From: an uncultured Porphyromonadaceae bacterium
GTDB taxonomy: Bacteria; Bacteroidota; Bacteroidia; Bacteroidales; Muribaculaceae
Direction of reading: 5' to 3'
Length of the DNA stretch: 12,564 nucleotides
Assembly: GCA_947178685.1 (NCBI GenBank)
Contig: CAMWZE010000017.1
Span: forward strand, 1-12,564
Part shown: positions 1-6,902 of the stretch, one piece after another
How the letters are laid out: each line of letters begins with the position of its first letter
How positions within the stretch are numbered: the first letter of the stretch is position 1
Made by a program: the position numbers and the translations under genes
Notes under the pieces: model-generated
What the model saw: only the letters and a program-made list of their open reading frames with translations
What the model was told of the DNA's origin: nothing
Database searches by the model: none

Positions 1-534
1 CTCACCCATGGCAGGAGCCACAATCACACCGCGCATCTCTGCCGGGAAACGCTGGGTGACGGAATAGACATATTTTTCCTCACGGTTCATCGTGTATTCC
101 TCTCCGGTCTCGGCACGGAAAGTGAGCGAGGGGTAGTCGGGATGTGTGATGGCTACGTTGTAGGTCTTCTCGGTGATGGTGAAATTAATATTCTGGAGGG
201 TGAGGCGCAGAGTGGCCTGTCCGTCGGGAATGTTGGCGTAGTAGGGCACATAGAGCTTACCTTCATATGTGGCGCCGTTCTCTTTGGTGCGGATCACTCT
301 CTCGCTCACCATCTCATCGCCGAAATAGAGTTCGGCATGGATGGTGGAGAGAGCCACCTGCGGGTCGCTGGCCTTGATGGAGAATTTCAGGGAGTCGCCG
401 AAGCATGCGCTCTCGAGGTTACCTGTGATATCCATTGTAGGATTTCCGGGCAGCAGTTTGTCATCGTCGCTGCAGGCAGTGGTCAGCATGGCCGACGACG
501 CGAGAAGCAGAGATAATAGTTTATAGGGTTTCAT
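1..534 (-). CDS. Surface lipoprotein, probable glycan-binding protein (5' part only; 3' end off the window)
   Basis: I translated this by hand from an ATG at 534-532; the frame stays open for 178 codons to the left edge, so the C-terminus is missing. The N-terminus (MKPYKLLSLLLASSAMLTTAC) is a lipoprotein signal peptide with the lipidated Cys at residue 21. It is followed by SDDDK, which resembles the acidic surface-export signal of Bacteroides lipoproteins, so an outer-surface location is likely. Residues about 30-120 read as a beta-rich, Ig-like domain and no catalytic motif is visible. The gene follows a GH30 gene by 85 bp on the same strand. In the B. thetaiotaomicron beta-1,6-glucan locus the same position is held by a surface glycan-binding protein. 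That role is inferred from context and the visible part could belong to another surface lipoprotein. No Shine-Dalgarno sequence precedes the ATG; the start rests on the signal peptide. Confidence 0.8.
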   Translation of the reverse strand, partial: MKPYKLLSLLLASSAMLTTACSDDDKLLPGNPTMDITGNLESACFGDSLKFSIKASDPQVALSTIHAELYFGDEMVSERVIRTKENGATYEGKLYVPYYANIPDGQATLRLTLQNINFTITEKTYNVAITHPDYPSLTFRAETGEEYTMNREEKYVYSVTQRFPAEMRGVIVAPAMGE

Positions 535-537
535 TTT

Positions 538-571
538 GGGTTTAGGTTGAGGGTTTAGAGTTTAGGGCTAA
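538..571. repeat. Degenerate telomere-like heptamer repeat in the leader of the surface lipoprotein gene
   Basis: On the plus strand five units follow each other directly: GGGTTTA (538-544), GGTTGA (545-550), GGGTTTA (551-557), GAGTTTA (558-564) and GGGCTAA (565-571). In the sense orientation of the downstream gene this is a C/A/T leader with almost no G, ending 3 bp before its ATG. It therefore takes the place of a Shine-Dalgarno sequence and is unlikely to fold. Function is unknown. Confidence 0.7.
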
Positions 572-573
572 CC

Positions 574-603
574 GCATCTCTCCGGTCATACGCGGAGAGA
601 TGC
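574..603 (-). other. Perfect 11-bp hairpin between the GH30 and surface lipoprotein genes
   Basis: GCATCTCTCCG at 574-584 is exactly complementary to CGGAGAGATGC at 593-603, with an 8-nt loop at 585-592. It lies 16 bp after the GH30 stop codon. No U-tract follows it in the minus-strand RNA; the heptamer repeat follows instead. That argues against a simple intrinsic terminator. It may be an mRNA-stabilising or processing hairpin, or a partial terminator that lowers expression of the last gene. It could also be one copy of an interspersed palindrome, which only a genome search would show. Confidence 0.65.
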
Positions 604-619
604 AGCCACGCTCCTTTAA

Positions 620-2119
620 TTATTTCCAGGAGAGTGACACAATGCCGTTGCCGGGCACAGTGACGGGGAAATGATGGCTGCCATCATCGACAGTGGCCTT
701 CACATCATCGCTCTTGCTGTTGCTGAGCACCAGCGCATACGAATTGTCGGGGTTTCTGAAGGCCGAGTAGGTAAGACCCGACTGAGTGAAGCCGGAAGAA
801 CCGATACGCACCGCTCCGGGTTTCACAGCCGTCGACATATGGGCCATGATGTAGTAGAAGGAGTTCTTGCGGATAGTCTGATTGTCGCTGCCAAGATCCA
901 CCGCACCGAAACCGGTGGTGCAACCGCCTGGACGGTTGGGGCCTCTCTGGGAGTCGAGCATGAGGTTCCAGATAATCGCGCCACGGCTCCAGCGGTTTAC
1001 GGTGCCGAGTGTGATCTGCTCCATGTCGTTTACAAGGCGCTTCTGGAGGTTTGCACCGTCGTTCCAGTCACCGGCGGTCGACTCTGTGAATACCAATTCT
1101 TTATTGGGGTAAGCCTTGTGGACGGAGTTGAGCTCGTCGACATTTCCGCCATAGTTGTGGTAGGCTGCTCCTGCAATATACTGTGAGGCGTCGGCATCGG
1201 CATAGATCTTCACCGGATAGTTCTGCTGGTCGGCCAAGTTGTCGTAGTTGTAATTGTGGTCGAACGCATAGATCTTGGTCTTTATCCCCGCATCGCGGAA
1301 TTTGGGACCGAGGGCGCTCTTGATAAAGTCGCGCTGCTCATCCCAGCCCATGAACATGGAGGCAGAGTTGCCACGGTTGAGCGGCTCGTTCTGCACGGTC
1401 ATGGCGTAGATGTCGATACCCTCTTTCTTGAAAGCCTCTATCCATTTCACGAAATATTCGGCATAGTCCTGATAGTAGGCAGGATTGAGCTGTCCGCTTG
1501 TCCATGAGTCGTAGGGCTTGAGCTCGGTGAGGTTGTTCACCTTCATCCATTTCGGAGCGGTCCAGGGAGAGGCCAGAATCTTGATGGAGGGATTGATGGC
1601 GAGAATCTCCTTGAGCACGGGGATCACATATTTCGTCTCCTCGTTGGTGAGGGCGAAATTCTCGATTCCCGGAGTGTCGCAGCAGGTGTATTCGCTGAGG
1701 GAGAAGTCGGAACATCCGATACATACACGGATGTAGCTCATCCCGTAGCCCTCGGTGGGGGAGAATGTCTGCTTGAGGAAAGCCGTACGGTCGGCGGGAG
1801 CCATCTTCAGCAGGTTGTAGGCTGTCGAGCCTGTGATAGCCGCACCGAAACCATCGATCTCCTGGAAAGTCTCACCCGGATTGATGCGGATGGTGGAGGG
1901 CGACATGTTGTCGGTGGTGCTGAAAGCGATTGTAGACTCCGTGAGGTCTTTCGCCCGGTTGGCAGTGGTAGTCACCACCCTCACATCGGAGGCAACCGGC
2001 TGTTCGGGTTGAACCGGTGTGTCGGGTTTGGTGACATCGTTGTTGTTGTCGCTGCCGCAGGATATCATCATAGCCGCGAGAGCGAACAGGGATGCAAAAG
2101 TCATTTTGGTAGTAGTCAT
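620..2119 (-). CDS. GH30 family glycoside hydrolase lipoprotein, probable endo-beta-1,6-glucanase
   Basis: The protein has 499 residues, full length for a GH30 enzyme. The signal peptide ends in MMISC, with the lipidated Cys at 21, then an Asn/Asp-rich stretch and a Pro-rich linker to about residue 45. This suggests an enzyme tethered to the outer surface or outer membrane. The (beta/alpha)8 barrel spans roughly 80-425: QEIDGFGAAITGSTA is at 86-100 and SPWTAPKWMK at 184-193. TVQNEP (241-246) carries the predicted acid/base Glu245, and LVFTES (342-347) carries the predicted nucleophile Glu346. Residues about 430-499 form the usual C-terminal beta domain. GH30 enzymes are retaining; members include beta-1,6-glucanases, glucosylceramidases and xylanases. 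The neighbourhood matches the B. thetaiotaomicron beta-1,6-glucan locus, so endo-beta-1,6-glucanase is the best guess. The family call is firm; the substrate is inferred. The start lies 23 bp after the SusD stop, within the same operon. Confidence 0.93.
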   Translation of the reverse strand: MTTTKMTFASLFALAAMMISCGSDNNNDVTKPDTPVQPEQPVASDVRVVTTTANRAKDLTESTIAFSTTDNMSPSTIRINPGETFQEIDGFGAAITGSTAYNLLKMAPADRTAFLKQTFSPTEGYGMSYIRVCIGCSDFSLSEYTCCDTPGIENFALTNEETKYVIPVLKEILAINPSIKILASPWTAPKWMKVNNLTELKPYDSWTSGQLNPAYYQDYAEYFVKWIEAFKKEGIDIYAMTVQNEPLNRGNSASMFMGWDEQRDFIKSALGPKFRDAGIKTKIYAFDHNYNYDNLADQQNYPVKIYADADASQYIAGAAYHNYGGNVDELNSVHKAYPNKELVFTESTAGDWNDGANLQKRLVNDMEQITLGTVNRWSRGAIIWNLMLDSQRGPNRPGGCTTGFGAVDLGSDNQTIRKNSFYYIMAHMSTAVKPGAVRIGSSGFTQSGLTYSAFRNPDNSYALVLSNSKSDDVKATVDDGSHHFPVTVPGNGIVSLSWK

Positions 2120-2142
2120 GAAAAATTATAATTAGGATAGGA

Positions 2143-3675
2143 TTAATAGCCGGGGTTCTGCACCACGTTGGGGTTGGTGTCGAGCACATCCTGCGGAATA
2201 GGAAGCAGGTATGAGTTCTTCGTATAAGGCACGGCTATCGGGAGACGTCCGGGGTCGTTGCGCTGAGCAGCGGCCATGGTCTCCTCCACGAGGTCAAGGC
2301 GCACGAGGTCAAACCAGCGCTCACCCTCGCATGCGAGTTCGAGACGACGTTCGTTGACGTAGGCTTTGAAGAGATTCTCTTTGTTGCTCTTCTCTGCAGA
2401 GGTAAGTTTGGCCACTCCTGCACGAGTACGGATCTGATCGATTATTGCAGCTGCACCTTCGAGGTCAACATTCTCACCGTTGATGAGAGCCTCGGCTTTC
2501 AGAAGAAGCACGTCGTCATAGCGTAGGAAGAAGACGTTGCTGAAGGCTGAACGCACCTTATACATGAATGCATAGTTGTCTGATGGATAATAGTTGCTCC
2601 ATGCACATTCGTAGTATACAACGGTCTGTTCCTTACGTTTAGTATCTCCCTCTTTGTCGAATGCGGCGAGCAGGTCGCGTGATGGAGTGATCCATTTTGC
2701 CCAAGAGAAGCTCTCGTCCCAGTTGTTGAGGGGCCGTCCGTACATCCAGGTAGCCCAGTTGCCGCCACCTACAGGGTAGTGAACTTCGAGAATCGACTCC
2801 ACACTGTTGGTGTAGAGCGGAGTGGCGGTGAAGCCATCTTTCACGGCACCGTCTACATTGAAGAGGTCGCCATATTCAGGGCAGAGGGCATAGCCGCGGG
2901 CGGTGAGCTGATCTACATAGTCGATCACCTTGGTGTAGTCTCTCACAGGCTTCTCGGCATATATCTTTGCGAGGAGGGCACGGGCCACATCCTTGCTGAA
3001 AATAGTCTTGTCGGAGTTGCCTTCCGGAGCGAACTGCATGGCATCGTTGAGATCTTTCAGAATATACTCATATGCCTCGGCCTCGGTGTTCTGTGCGGGG
3101 AAATAGCTCTCGTAAGATTCCTCGATATTGTCGGAGGTGATATCCTTGGGCACTGTGGTGATGATAGGGATATTACCCCACATTCTCACCATTCTGAACC
3201 AGATGAAGGCGCGAAGAATCTCGGCCTGGGCACGCATGTTGTTGACCTCCGCTTCGGAAAGTGAATTGTCGCCTACGGAAGCCACACCCACGATAAATTT
3301 GGTGCATTTCGCAGCCTGAAGCATATAATAGTTCCAGTCGCGGTTCACGCAGAGAGTTGTTCCGTTGAGGTCGTTTGTAGCGGGGTCAACCACCTCGGAG
3401 CCGGTGGTGCCGGCATAGGCGTTGTCGCTGTGTACGTCGCCTATGAGGAGGAAGTCGAGCTGAAGCTGGTTCTGATTACCCTTGAAGTCGTTGTAGAGAG
3501 CTGTGAGGGCGCTTTCAGCATCGGCACGGTTCTGGTAGATGATCTCATCTACGGTGTTGTCGATGGTCCCTTCGGTCACATCGGAGTAGTCGCTCACCGG
3601 ATCGTAGTCGAGGCCACAGGAAGGGAGCATGAGTGAAAGCCCGAGTAGGCCGGCGAATATATATTTGGAGTTCAT
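2143..3675 (-). CDS. SusD/RagB-family glycan-binding outer-membrane lipoprotein (pair 1)
   Basis: The 510-residue protein starts with a lipoprotein signal ending LMLPSC (Cys20). SusD proteins sit as a lid over the SusC channel on the cell surface and bind oligosaccharides for import. The N-terminal TPR-type part covers about 45-260. Typical C-terminal SusD motifs are RYDDVLLLKAEA (385-396), NERRLELACEGERWFDLVR (441-459) and the ending LPIPQDVLDTNPNVVQNPGY (491-510). The gene starts 15 bp after the stop of the upstream SusC gene, so the two are surely co-transcribed and form one complex. Aromatic residues in the middle region (about 300-370) may contribute to the binding site, but I cannot assign specific contacts. 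The ligand is inferred from the adjacent GH30 to be a beta-glucan, probably beta-1,6. Confidence 0.95.
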   Translation of the reverse strand: MNSKYIFAGLLGLSLMLPSCGLDYDPVSDYSDVTEGTIDNTVDEIIYQNRADAESALTALYNDFKGNQNQLQLDFLLIGDVHSDNAYAGTTGSEVVDPATNDLNGTTLCVNRDWNYYMLQAAKCTKFIVGVASVGDNSLSEAEVNNMRAQAEILRAFIWFRMVRMWGNIPIITTVPKDITSDNIEESYESYFPAQNTEAEAYEYILKDLNDAMQFAPEGNSDKTIFSKDVARALLAKIYAEKPVRDYTKVIDYVDQLTARGYALCPEYGDLFNVDGAVKDGFTATPLYTNSVESILEVHYPVGGGNWATWMYGRPLNNWDESFSWAKWITPSRDLLAAFDKEGDTKRKEQTVVYYECAWSNYYPSDNYAFMYKVRSAFSNVFFLRYDDVLLLKAEALINGENVDLEGAAAIIDQIRTRAGVAKLTSAEKSNKENLFKAYVNERRLELACEGERWFDLVRLDLVEETMAAAQRNDPGRLPIAVPYTKNSYLLPIPQDVLDTNPNVVQNPGY

Positions 3676-3690
3676 AATAAGTGGCGGGTT

Positions 3691-6660
3691 TTAGAAGTCA
3701 ATGTTAAGTCCGAAAACATAGCTTTTGCAGTGAGGATATGTGCCCCAGTCGATTCCCTGAACGGCACCGCTGCTTCCCCACTGGTTCACCTCGGGGTCCA
3801 TGCCTGAGTAATGGGTGAAGGTCACGAGGTTGGAGGCGGTGAAGTAAGGCTGTATGCGTGATATGCCGAGCTTCTGCATCCATTTTCCGTGGATATCGTA
3901 TGAGAGGGAGATATCCTTGATGCGGAGGTAGCTGCCATCTTCCACGAAGTAGGTGGAGTTGCGCATGTTCCAGTTGGCCTTCGGCATATCGGTGATCTGG
4001 CCCGGTATGCGCCAGCGCTTCAGCACTTCGGTGGTCTGGTTCTTGCCGTCATACATACCCTCTGTCTCCATGCGTGAGGCATTGAAGATGTCGTTGCCAT
4101 AGGAGCCCTGAAGGAAGATGCTGAGGTTGAATCCTTTGTAGGAGAATGTGTTGGTCATACCGAATGTGAAGTCGGGGTTGGGGTCGCCGATGAATGTACG
4201 GTCGGAAGATGAGATGCGACCGTCGCCGTTGAGATCCTCATACATCATAAGACCTGTCTCGGGGTCCACACCGTTGGCGATGTAGCCGTAGAATCCGCTG
4301 AGAGAGCGTCCGGGCTCGTTGCGCACCACAGCCTCGTTTACAGTCTCGCTGGTGACAGCGTCAAGATATACTTTCTGGAGCTCGAGTTTGGTGAGCTTGT
4401 TCTTGTTGAACGACATGTTGAGGTTGGTGGTCCAGGTGAAGTCGCCTACGAAGTTGTTGGATGTGATGCCAAACTCGAAACCCTTGTTGGTCATCTCGCC
4501 CTCGTTACGCTGGATTGAGCTTGCCGCTGCTGATCCGGAGGGGAGTGACACCCACATGAGCATGTCGGTGGTCTTCTTGTAGTAGACGTCGGCGCTGAAT
4601 TCGATTCGGTTGTTGAGCACTGCGAAGTCTACACCGATACCGGTCTGAGTGGTGGTTTCCCAAGTGAGGTCGCGTGTGCGGAGGTTTGCCTGAGAAATAG
4701 TGGGCACTGCTGTGCCTTGTCCCTCCTGGAACCATTCTACGCGGTTGATGTTGTAGCGCTGGAGATAAGCGTAGTCGCCCACACCATCCTGATTACCTGT
4801 CATACCCCAGCCTGCGCGGAGTTTGAGGTCGGAGATCCAGCTTACATCAGTGAGCCAGTTCTCCTGAGAGAGACGCCATGCGGCCGACACTGAGGGGAAT
4901 GCTTTCCAACGGTGGTCGGGATGGAGCTTGGATGAACCATCGTAGCGGATATTGGCCGATACGAGATATTTTGAATCATAGTTGTAAGAGACACGTCCGA
5001 GATAGGAGAGGATGCCCCACTGTGAACCTGATGATCCTGTGCCGGTCCAGCTGATCTTGTTGGCGGCGTTGAGAGTCTGGATCGAGCCGTTGCGGTAATA
5101 CTGGCCGTTGATCCAGTTGTTGGAGTAGTCGGAATCTGTCCATGAAGTAGCGGCCATGATGCTGAGAGAGTTCTTGCCGAAGTCGAGGCTGTAGTTCGCT
5201 ACATTGTCCCATGTGAGCACGGTGTTTCTGTTGCGGGCGTCATAACCTGTGCCACCCTGTTCGCGTCCCCATGTGGTGAGTTCCGGATCGAGGAACGATG
5301 TGCTCCAGCCGTGGCGGCGGTCCATGGTGAACTTGCTTGAGAAAGTAAGACCCTTGTAGATATTGAAGAGGAGCTCACCTGATGCGATGAGGCGGTCTTC
5401 ACGGCTGCGGTTGGATTGCTGGCGAGCCTCATTTTCGAGCGGGCTCTGCATATTGAGGCCGTAGAAATTATTGTAGTAGCGGTCGGGGTTCTCAGGATCC
5501 CAGATGGGAGCATAGGTTGGAGTGTTGATGACGGAGAGGATCACACCGCCACGGTTACCCACGGTGCCCATGGCGCCGCCGCCGTTGGATGAATAGTCGG
5601 AGTAAACCACGTTAGCTTTGGCTGTGAGCCATGAGCGCACTTTGCCCTCTACATTTGCACGGAAGTTGAAGCGCTGGAAGAATGAGCTCTTGATGATGCC
5701 TCGGTCGCGCTGATAACCGCCGGAGAGATAATATTTGATCTTATCGGAATTTTGAGAGATGGCCACCTGATAGGTCTGAGTGTTACCGGTGCGGTAGGTC
5801 TCGTCAAACCAGTCGGTCTGATCGGTGAGTCCGTCGGGAAGTTTGAGCAGGCCGATCTCATCCATGAGTTCCTTGTATTGTGCAGTGTTGAGCACGTCAA
5901 GTTTCTTGGCCACACGGGTGAAGCCACCCTGAAGATTGACAGAAATCTTGGCATCGCCGGATTTTCCGGACTTTGTAGTGATGATGACAACACCGTTTGC
6001 ACCGCGCGAACCGTAGATTGCAGCCGAGGAGGCATCCTTAAGAATCTGCATGCTTTCGATGTCGCCGGGCGAAAGGAAGTTCACATTATCTACGGGCACA
6101 CCGTCTACTACATAGAGAGGTTCGTTGGAACCGTTGAAGGAGGTTGTACCACGCACCCTGACAGTCATGCCGCCGCCGGGAGCACCGGTAGGCTGCTGAA
6201 CTGCCACACCCGGAGCCTTACCCTGGATGGCCTGGGCGGCTGATACGATAGGACGGTTTTCGAAGGCTTCCTCACCCACGGTGGAAACTGCTGTGGTAAG
6301 GTCTTTACGTTTCACCGTGCCGTAGCCGATCACGACTACCTCATCGAGGTTGGAGCTGTCTTCCTCAAGCACTACGTTCATGTTTTGGGCAGCCTTCATC
6401 TCACGGGTGACACACCCGATGTAGGAGAACACAAGAGTGGAGCCTTCCGGCACGTTGAGTTTGAAACTACCGTCGATATCAGAGGCGGTACCAAGTCCGG
6501 GTTTCCCTTTGACACCGATTGAGACTCCGATTAGCGGTTCCCCTTCATTATCGAGAACCCTTCCGGAAGCGGTGAAGTCGGCGGCGAAAGCCGCGAGACC
6601 ACCCGTCAAGACCATGACTAAGAAAAGAGCCAATGGTAAAAGATTAAACGTCTTCTTCAT
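3691..6660 (-). CDS. SusC/RagA-family TonB-linked outer-membrane transporter (pair 1)
   Basis: At 989 residues this is a normal-length SusC. The signal peptide (1 to about 27, ending AAFA) is followed by a carboxypeptidase-regulatory-like beta domain at about 28-100. A TonB-box-like segment, DEVVVIGYG, is at 106-114. The plug domain covers about 115-235 and includes PLYVVDGVPVD (181-191) and the hallmark YGSRGANGVVIITTKSG (216-232). The remainder is the 22-strand barrel, ending with the terminal Phe expected of outer-membrane proteins. It imports oligosaccharides across the outer membrane using TonB energy, with the SusD encoded 15 bp downstream as its lid. It is the first gene of the operon and has a -7-type promoter box about 85 bp upstream. 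The start is set by the signal peptide; there is no clear Shine-Dalgarno sequence, which is usual in Bacteroidetes. Confidence 0.96.
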   Translation of the reverse strand: MKKTFNLLPLALFLVMVLTGGLAAFAADFTASGRVLDNEGEPLIGVSIGVKGKPGLGTASDIDGSFKLNVPEGSTLVFSYIGCVTREMKAAQNMNVVLEEDSSNLDEVVVIGYGTVKRKDLTTAVSTVGEEAFENRPIVSAAQAIQGKAPGVAVQQPTGAPGGGMTVRVRGTTSFNGSNEPLYVVDGVPVDNVNFLSPGDIESMQILKDASSAAIYGSRGANGVVIITTKSGKSGDAKISVNLQGGFTRVAKKLDVLNTAQYKELMDEIGLLKLPDGLTDQTDWFDETYRTGNTQTYQVAISQNSDKIKYYLSGGYQRDRGIIKSSFFQRFNFRANVEGKVRSWLTAKANVVYSDYSSNGGGAMGTVGNRGGVILSVINTPTYAPIWDPENPDRYYNNFYGLNMQSPLENEARQQSNRSREDRLIASGELLFNIYKGLTFSSKFTMDRRHGWSTSFLDPELTTWGREQGGTGYDARNRNTVLTWDNVANYSLDFGKNSLSIMAATSWTDSDYSNNWINGQYYRNGSIQTLNAANKISWTGTGSSGSQWGILSYLGRVSYNYDSKYLVSANIRYDGSSKLHPDHRWKAFPSVSAAWRLSQENWLTDVSWISDLKLRAGWGMTGNQDGVGDYAYLQRYNINRVEWFQEGQGTAVPTISQANLRTRDLTWETTTQTGIGVDFAVLNNRIEFSADVYYKKTTDMLMWVSLPSGSAAASSIQRNEGEMTNKGFEFGITSNNFVGDFTWTTNLNMSFNKNKLTKLELQKVYLDAVTSETVNEAVVRNEPGRSLSGFYGYIANGVDPETGLMMYEDLNGDGRISSSDRTFIGDPNPDFTFGMTNTFSYKGFNLSIFLQGSYGNDIFNASRMETEGMYDGKNQTTEVLKRWRIPGQITDMPKANWNMRNSTYFVEDGSYLRIKDISLSYDIHGKWMQKLGISRIQPYFTASNLVTFTHYSGMDPEVNQWGSSGAVQGIDWGTYPHCKSYVFGLNIDF

Positions 6661-6720
6661 GTGGTTGTATTGGTTAGATTATGTTTAATGGTCGAGTAAA
6701 ACGTATCAAGTTGAGTCTGT

Positions 6721-6741
6721 TCACATGGTGATTAGTCACAT
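6721..6741. promoter_or_regulatory. Direct TCACAT repeat with internal inverted repeat next to the SusC operon promoter
   Basis: TCACAT occurs at 6721-6726 and again at 6736-6741, 15 bp apart. GTGA (6728-6731) and TCAC (6736-6739) also form a small inverted repeat around TTAG. The site lies just downstream of the candidate -7 box, around the expected transcription start. It might be an operator or RNA structure, but the units are short and chance is possible. Confidence 0.3.
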
Positions 6742-6743
6742 TG

Positions 6744-6751
6744 CAAAGTTA
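6744..6751 (-). promoter_or_regulatory. Candidate -7 box for the SusC-SusD-GH30 operon
   Basis: The minus strand reads TAACTTTG, a full match to the Bacteroidetes -7 consensus TAnnTTTG, and is followed by CA. It lies downstream of the regulator terminator and about 85 bp before the SusC ATG, giving a leader of roughly 75-80 nt. About 19-21 bp upstream, where the -33 TTTG would sit (around 6771-6775), the strand reads CATAC. A missing -33 element fits a promoter that depends on an activator, such as the regulator encoded next door. Confidence 0.6.
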
Positions 6752-6806
6752 AGCAGGATATCTCTCGGGTGTATGCGCAGGTAAAGGGGTGAAGTAAGTA
6801 TAAAGT

Positions 6807-6835
6807 AAAAGCCAACCTATTGAAGGTCGGCTTTT
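6807..6835 (-). terminator. Intrinsic terminator of the regulator gene
   Basis: In the minus-strand RNA, AAAAGCCGACCT pairs with AGGTTGGCTTTT over 12 positions, including one G-U pair, around a 5-nt loop. The stem ends in a run of T, followed by ACTTTA. It starts 67 bp after the regulator stop codon and upstream of the next promoter box. It therefore separates the regulator transcript from the SusC operon. Confidence 0.8.
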
Positions 6836-6902
6836 TATGATTTTAAATAATGTGAAAAAAGTAAAGCGGTAATCGGGCTTGGAAAAGGTGTGGCAGTGAG
6901 AA

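Noticed and set aside
142..516. Plus-strand open frame of 124 codons
   Set aside because: It lies wholly antisense to the lipoprotein gene, whose signal peptide and lipobox are convincing. The plus-strand product resembles no protein I know and has no promoter box or leader.
538..571. A real telomere or a linear-replicon end
   Set aside because: The units resemble plant-type telomere repeats, but there are only five degenerate copies within a bacterial operon and coding sequence continues on both sides.
574..603. Hairpin as an intrinsic terminator closing the operon after the GH30 gene
   Set aside because: No U-tract follows the stem in the minus-strand RNA, and the next gene starts within 40 bp with no promoter box seen between. 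Partial termination remains possible.
671..1186. Plus-strand open frame of 171 codons inside the GH30 gene
   Set aside because: It is antisense to the catalytic part of the GH30 gene, with a composition that mirrors the codons of that gene. No signal, domain or start context was visible.
5752..6243. Plus-strand open frame of 163 codons
   Set aside because: It is antisense to the SusC plug and early barrel coding region, which is strongly conserved. I treat it as a shadow frame.
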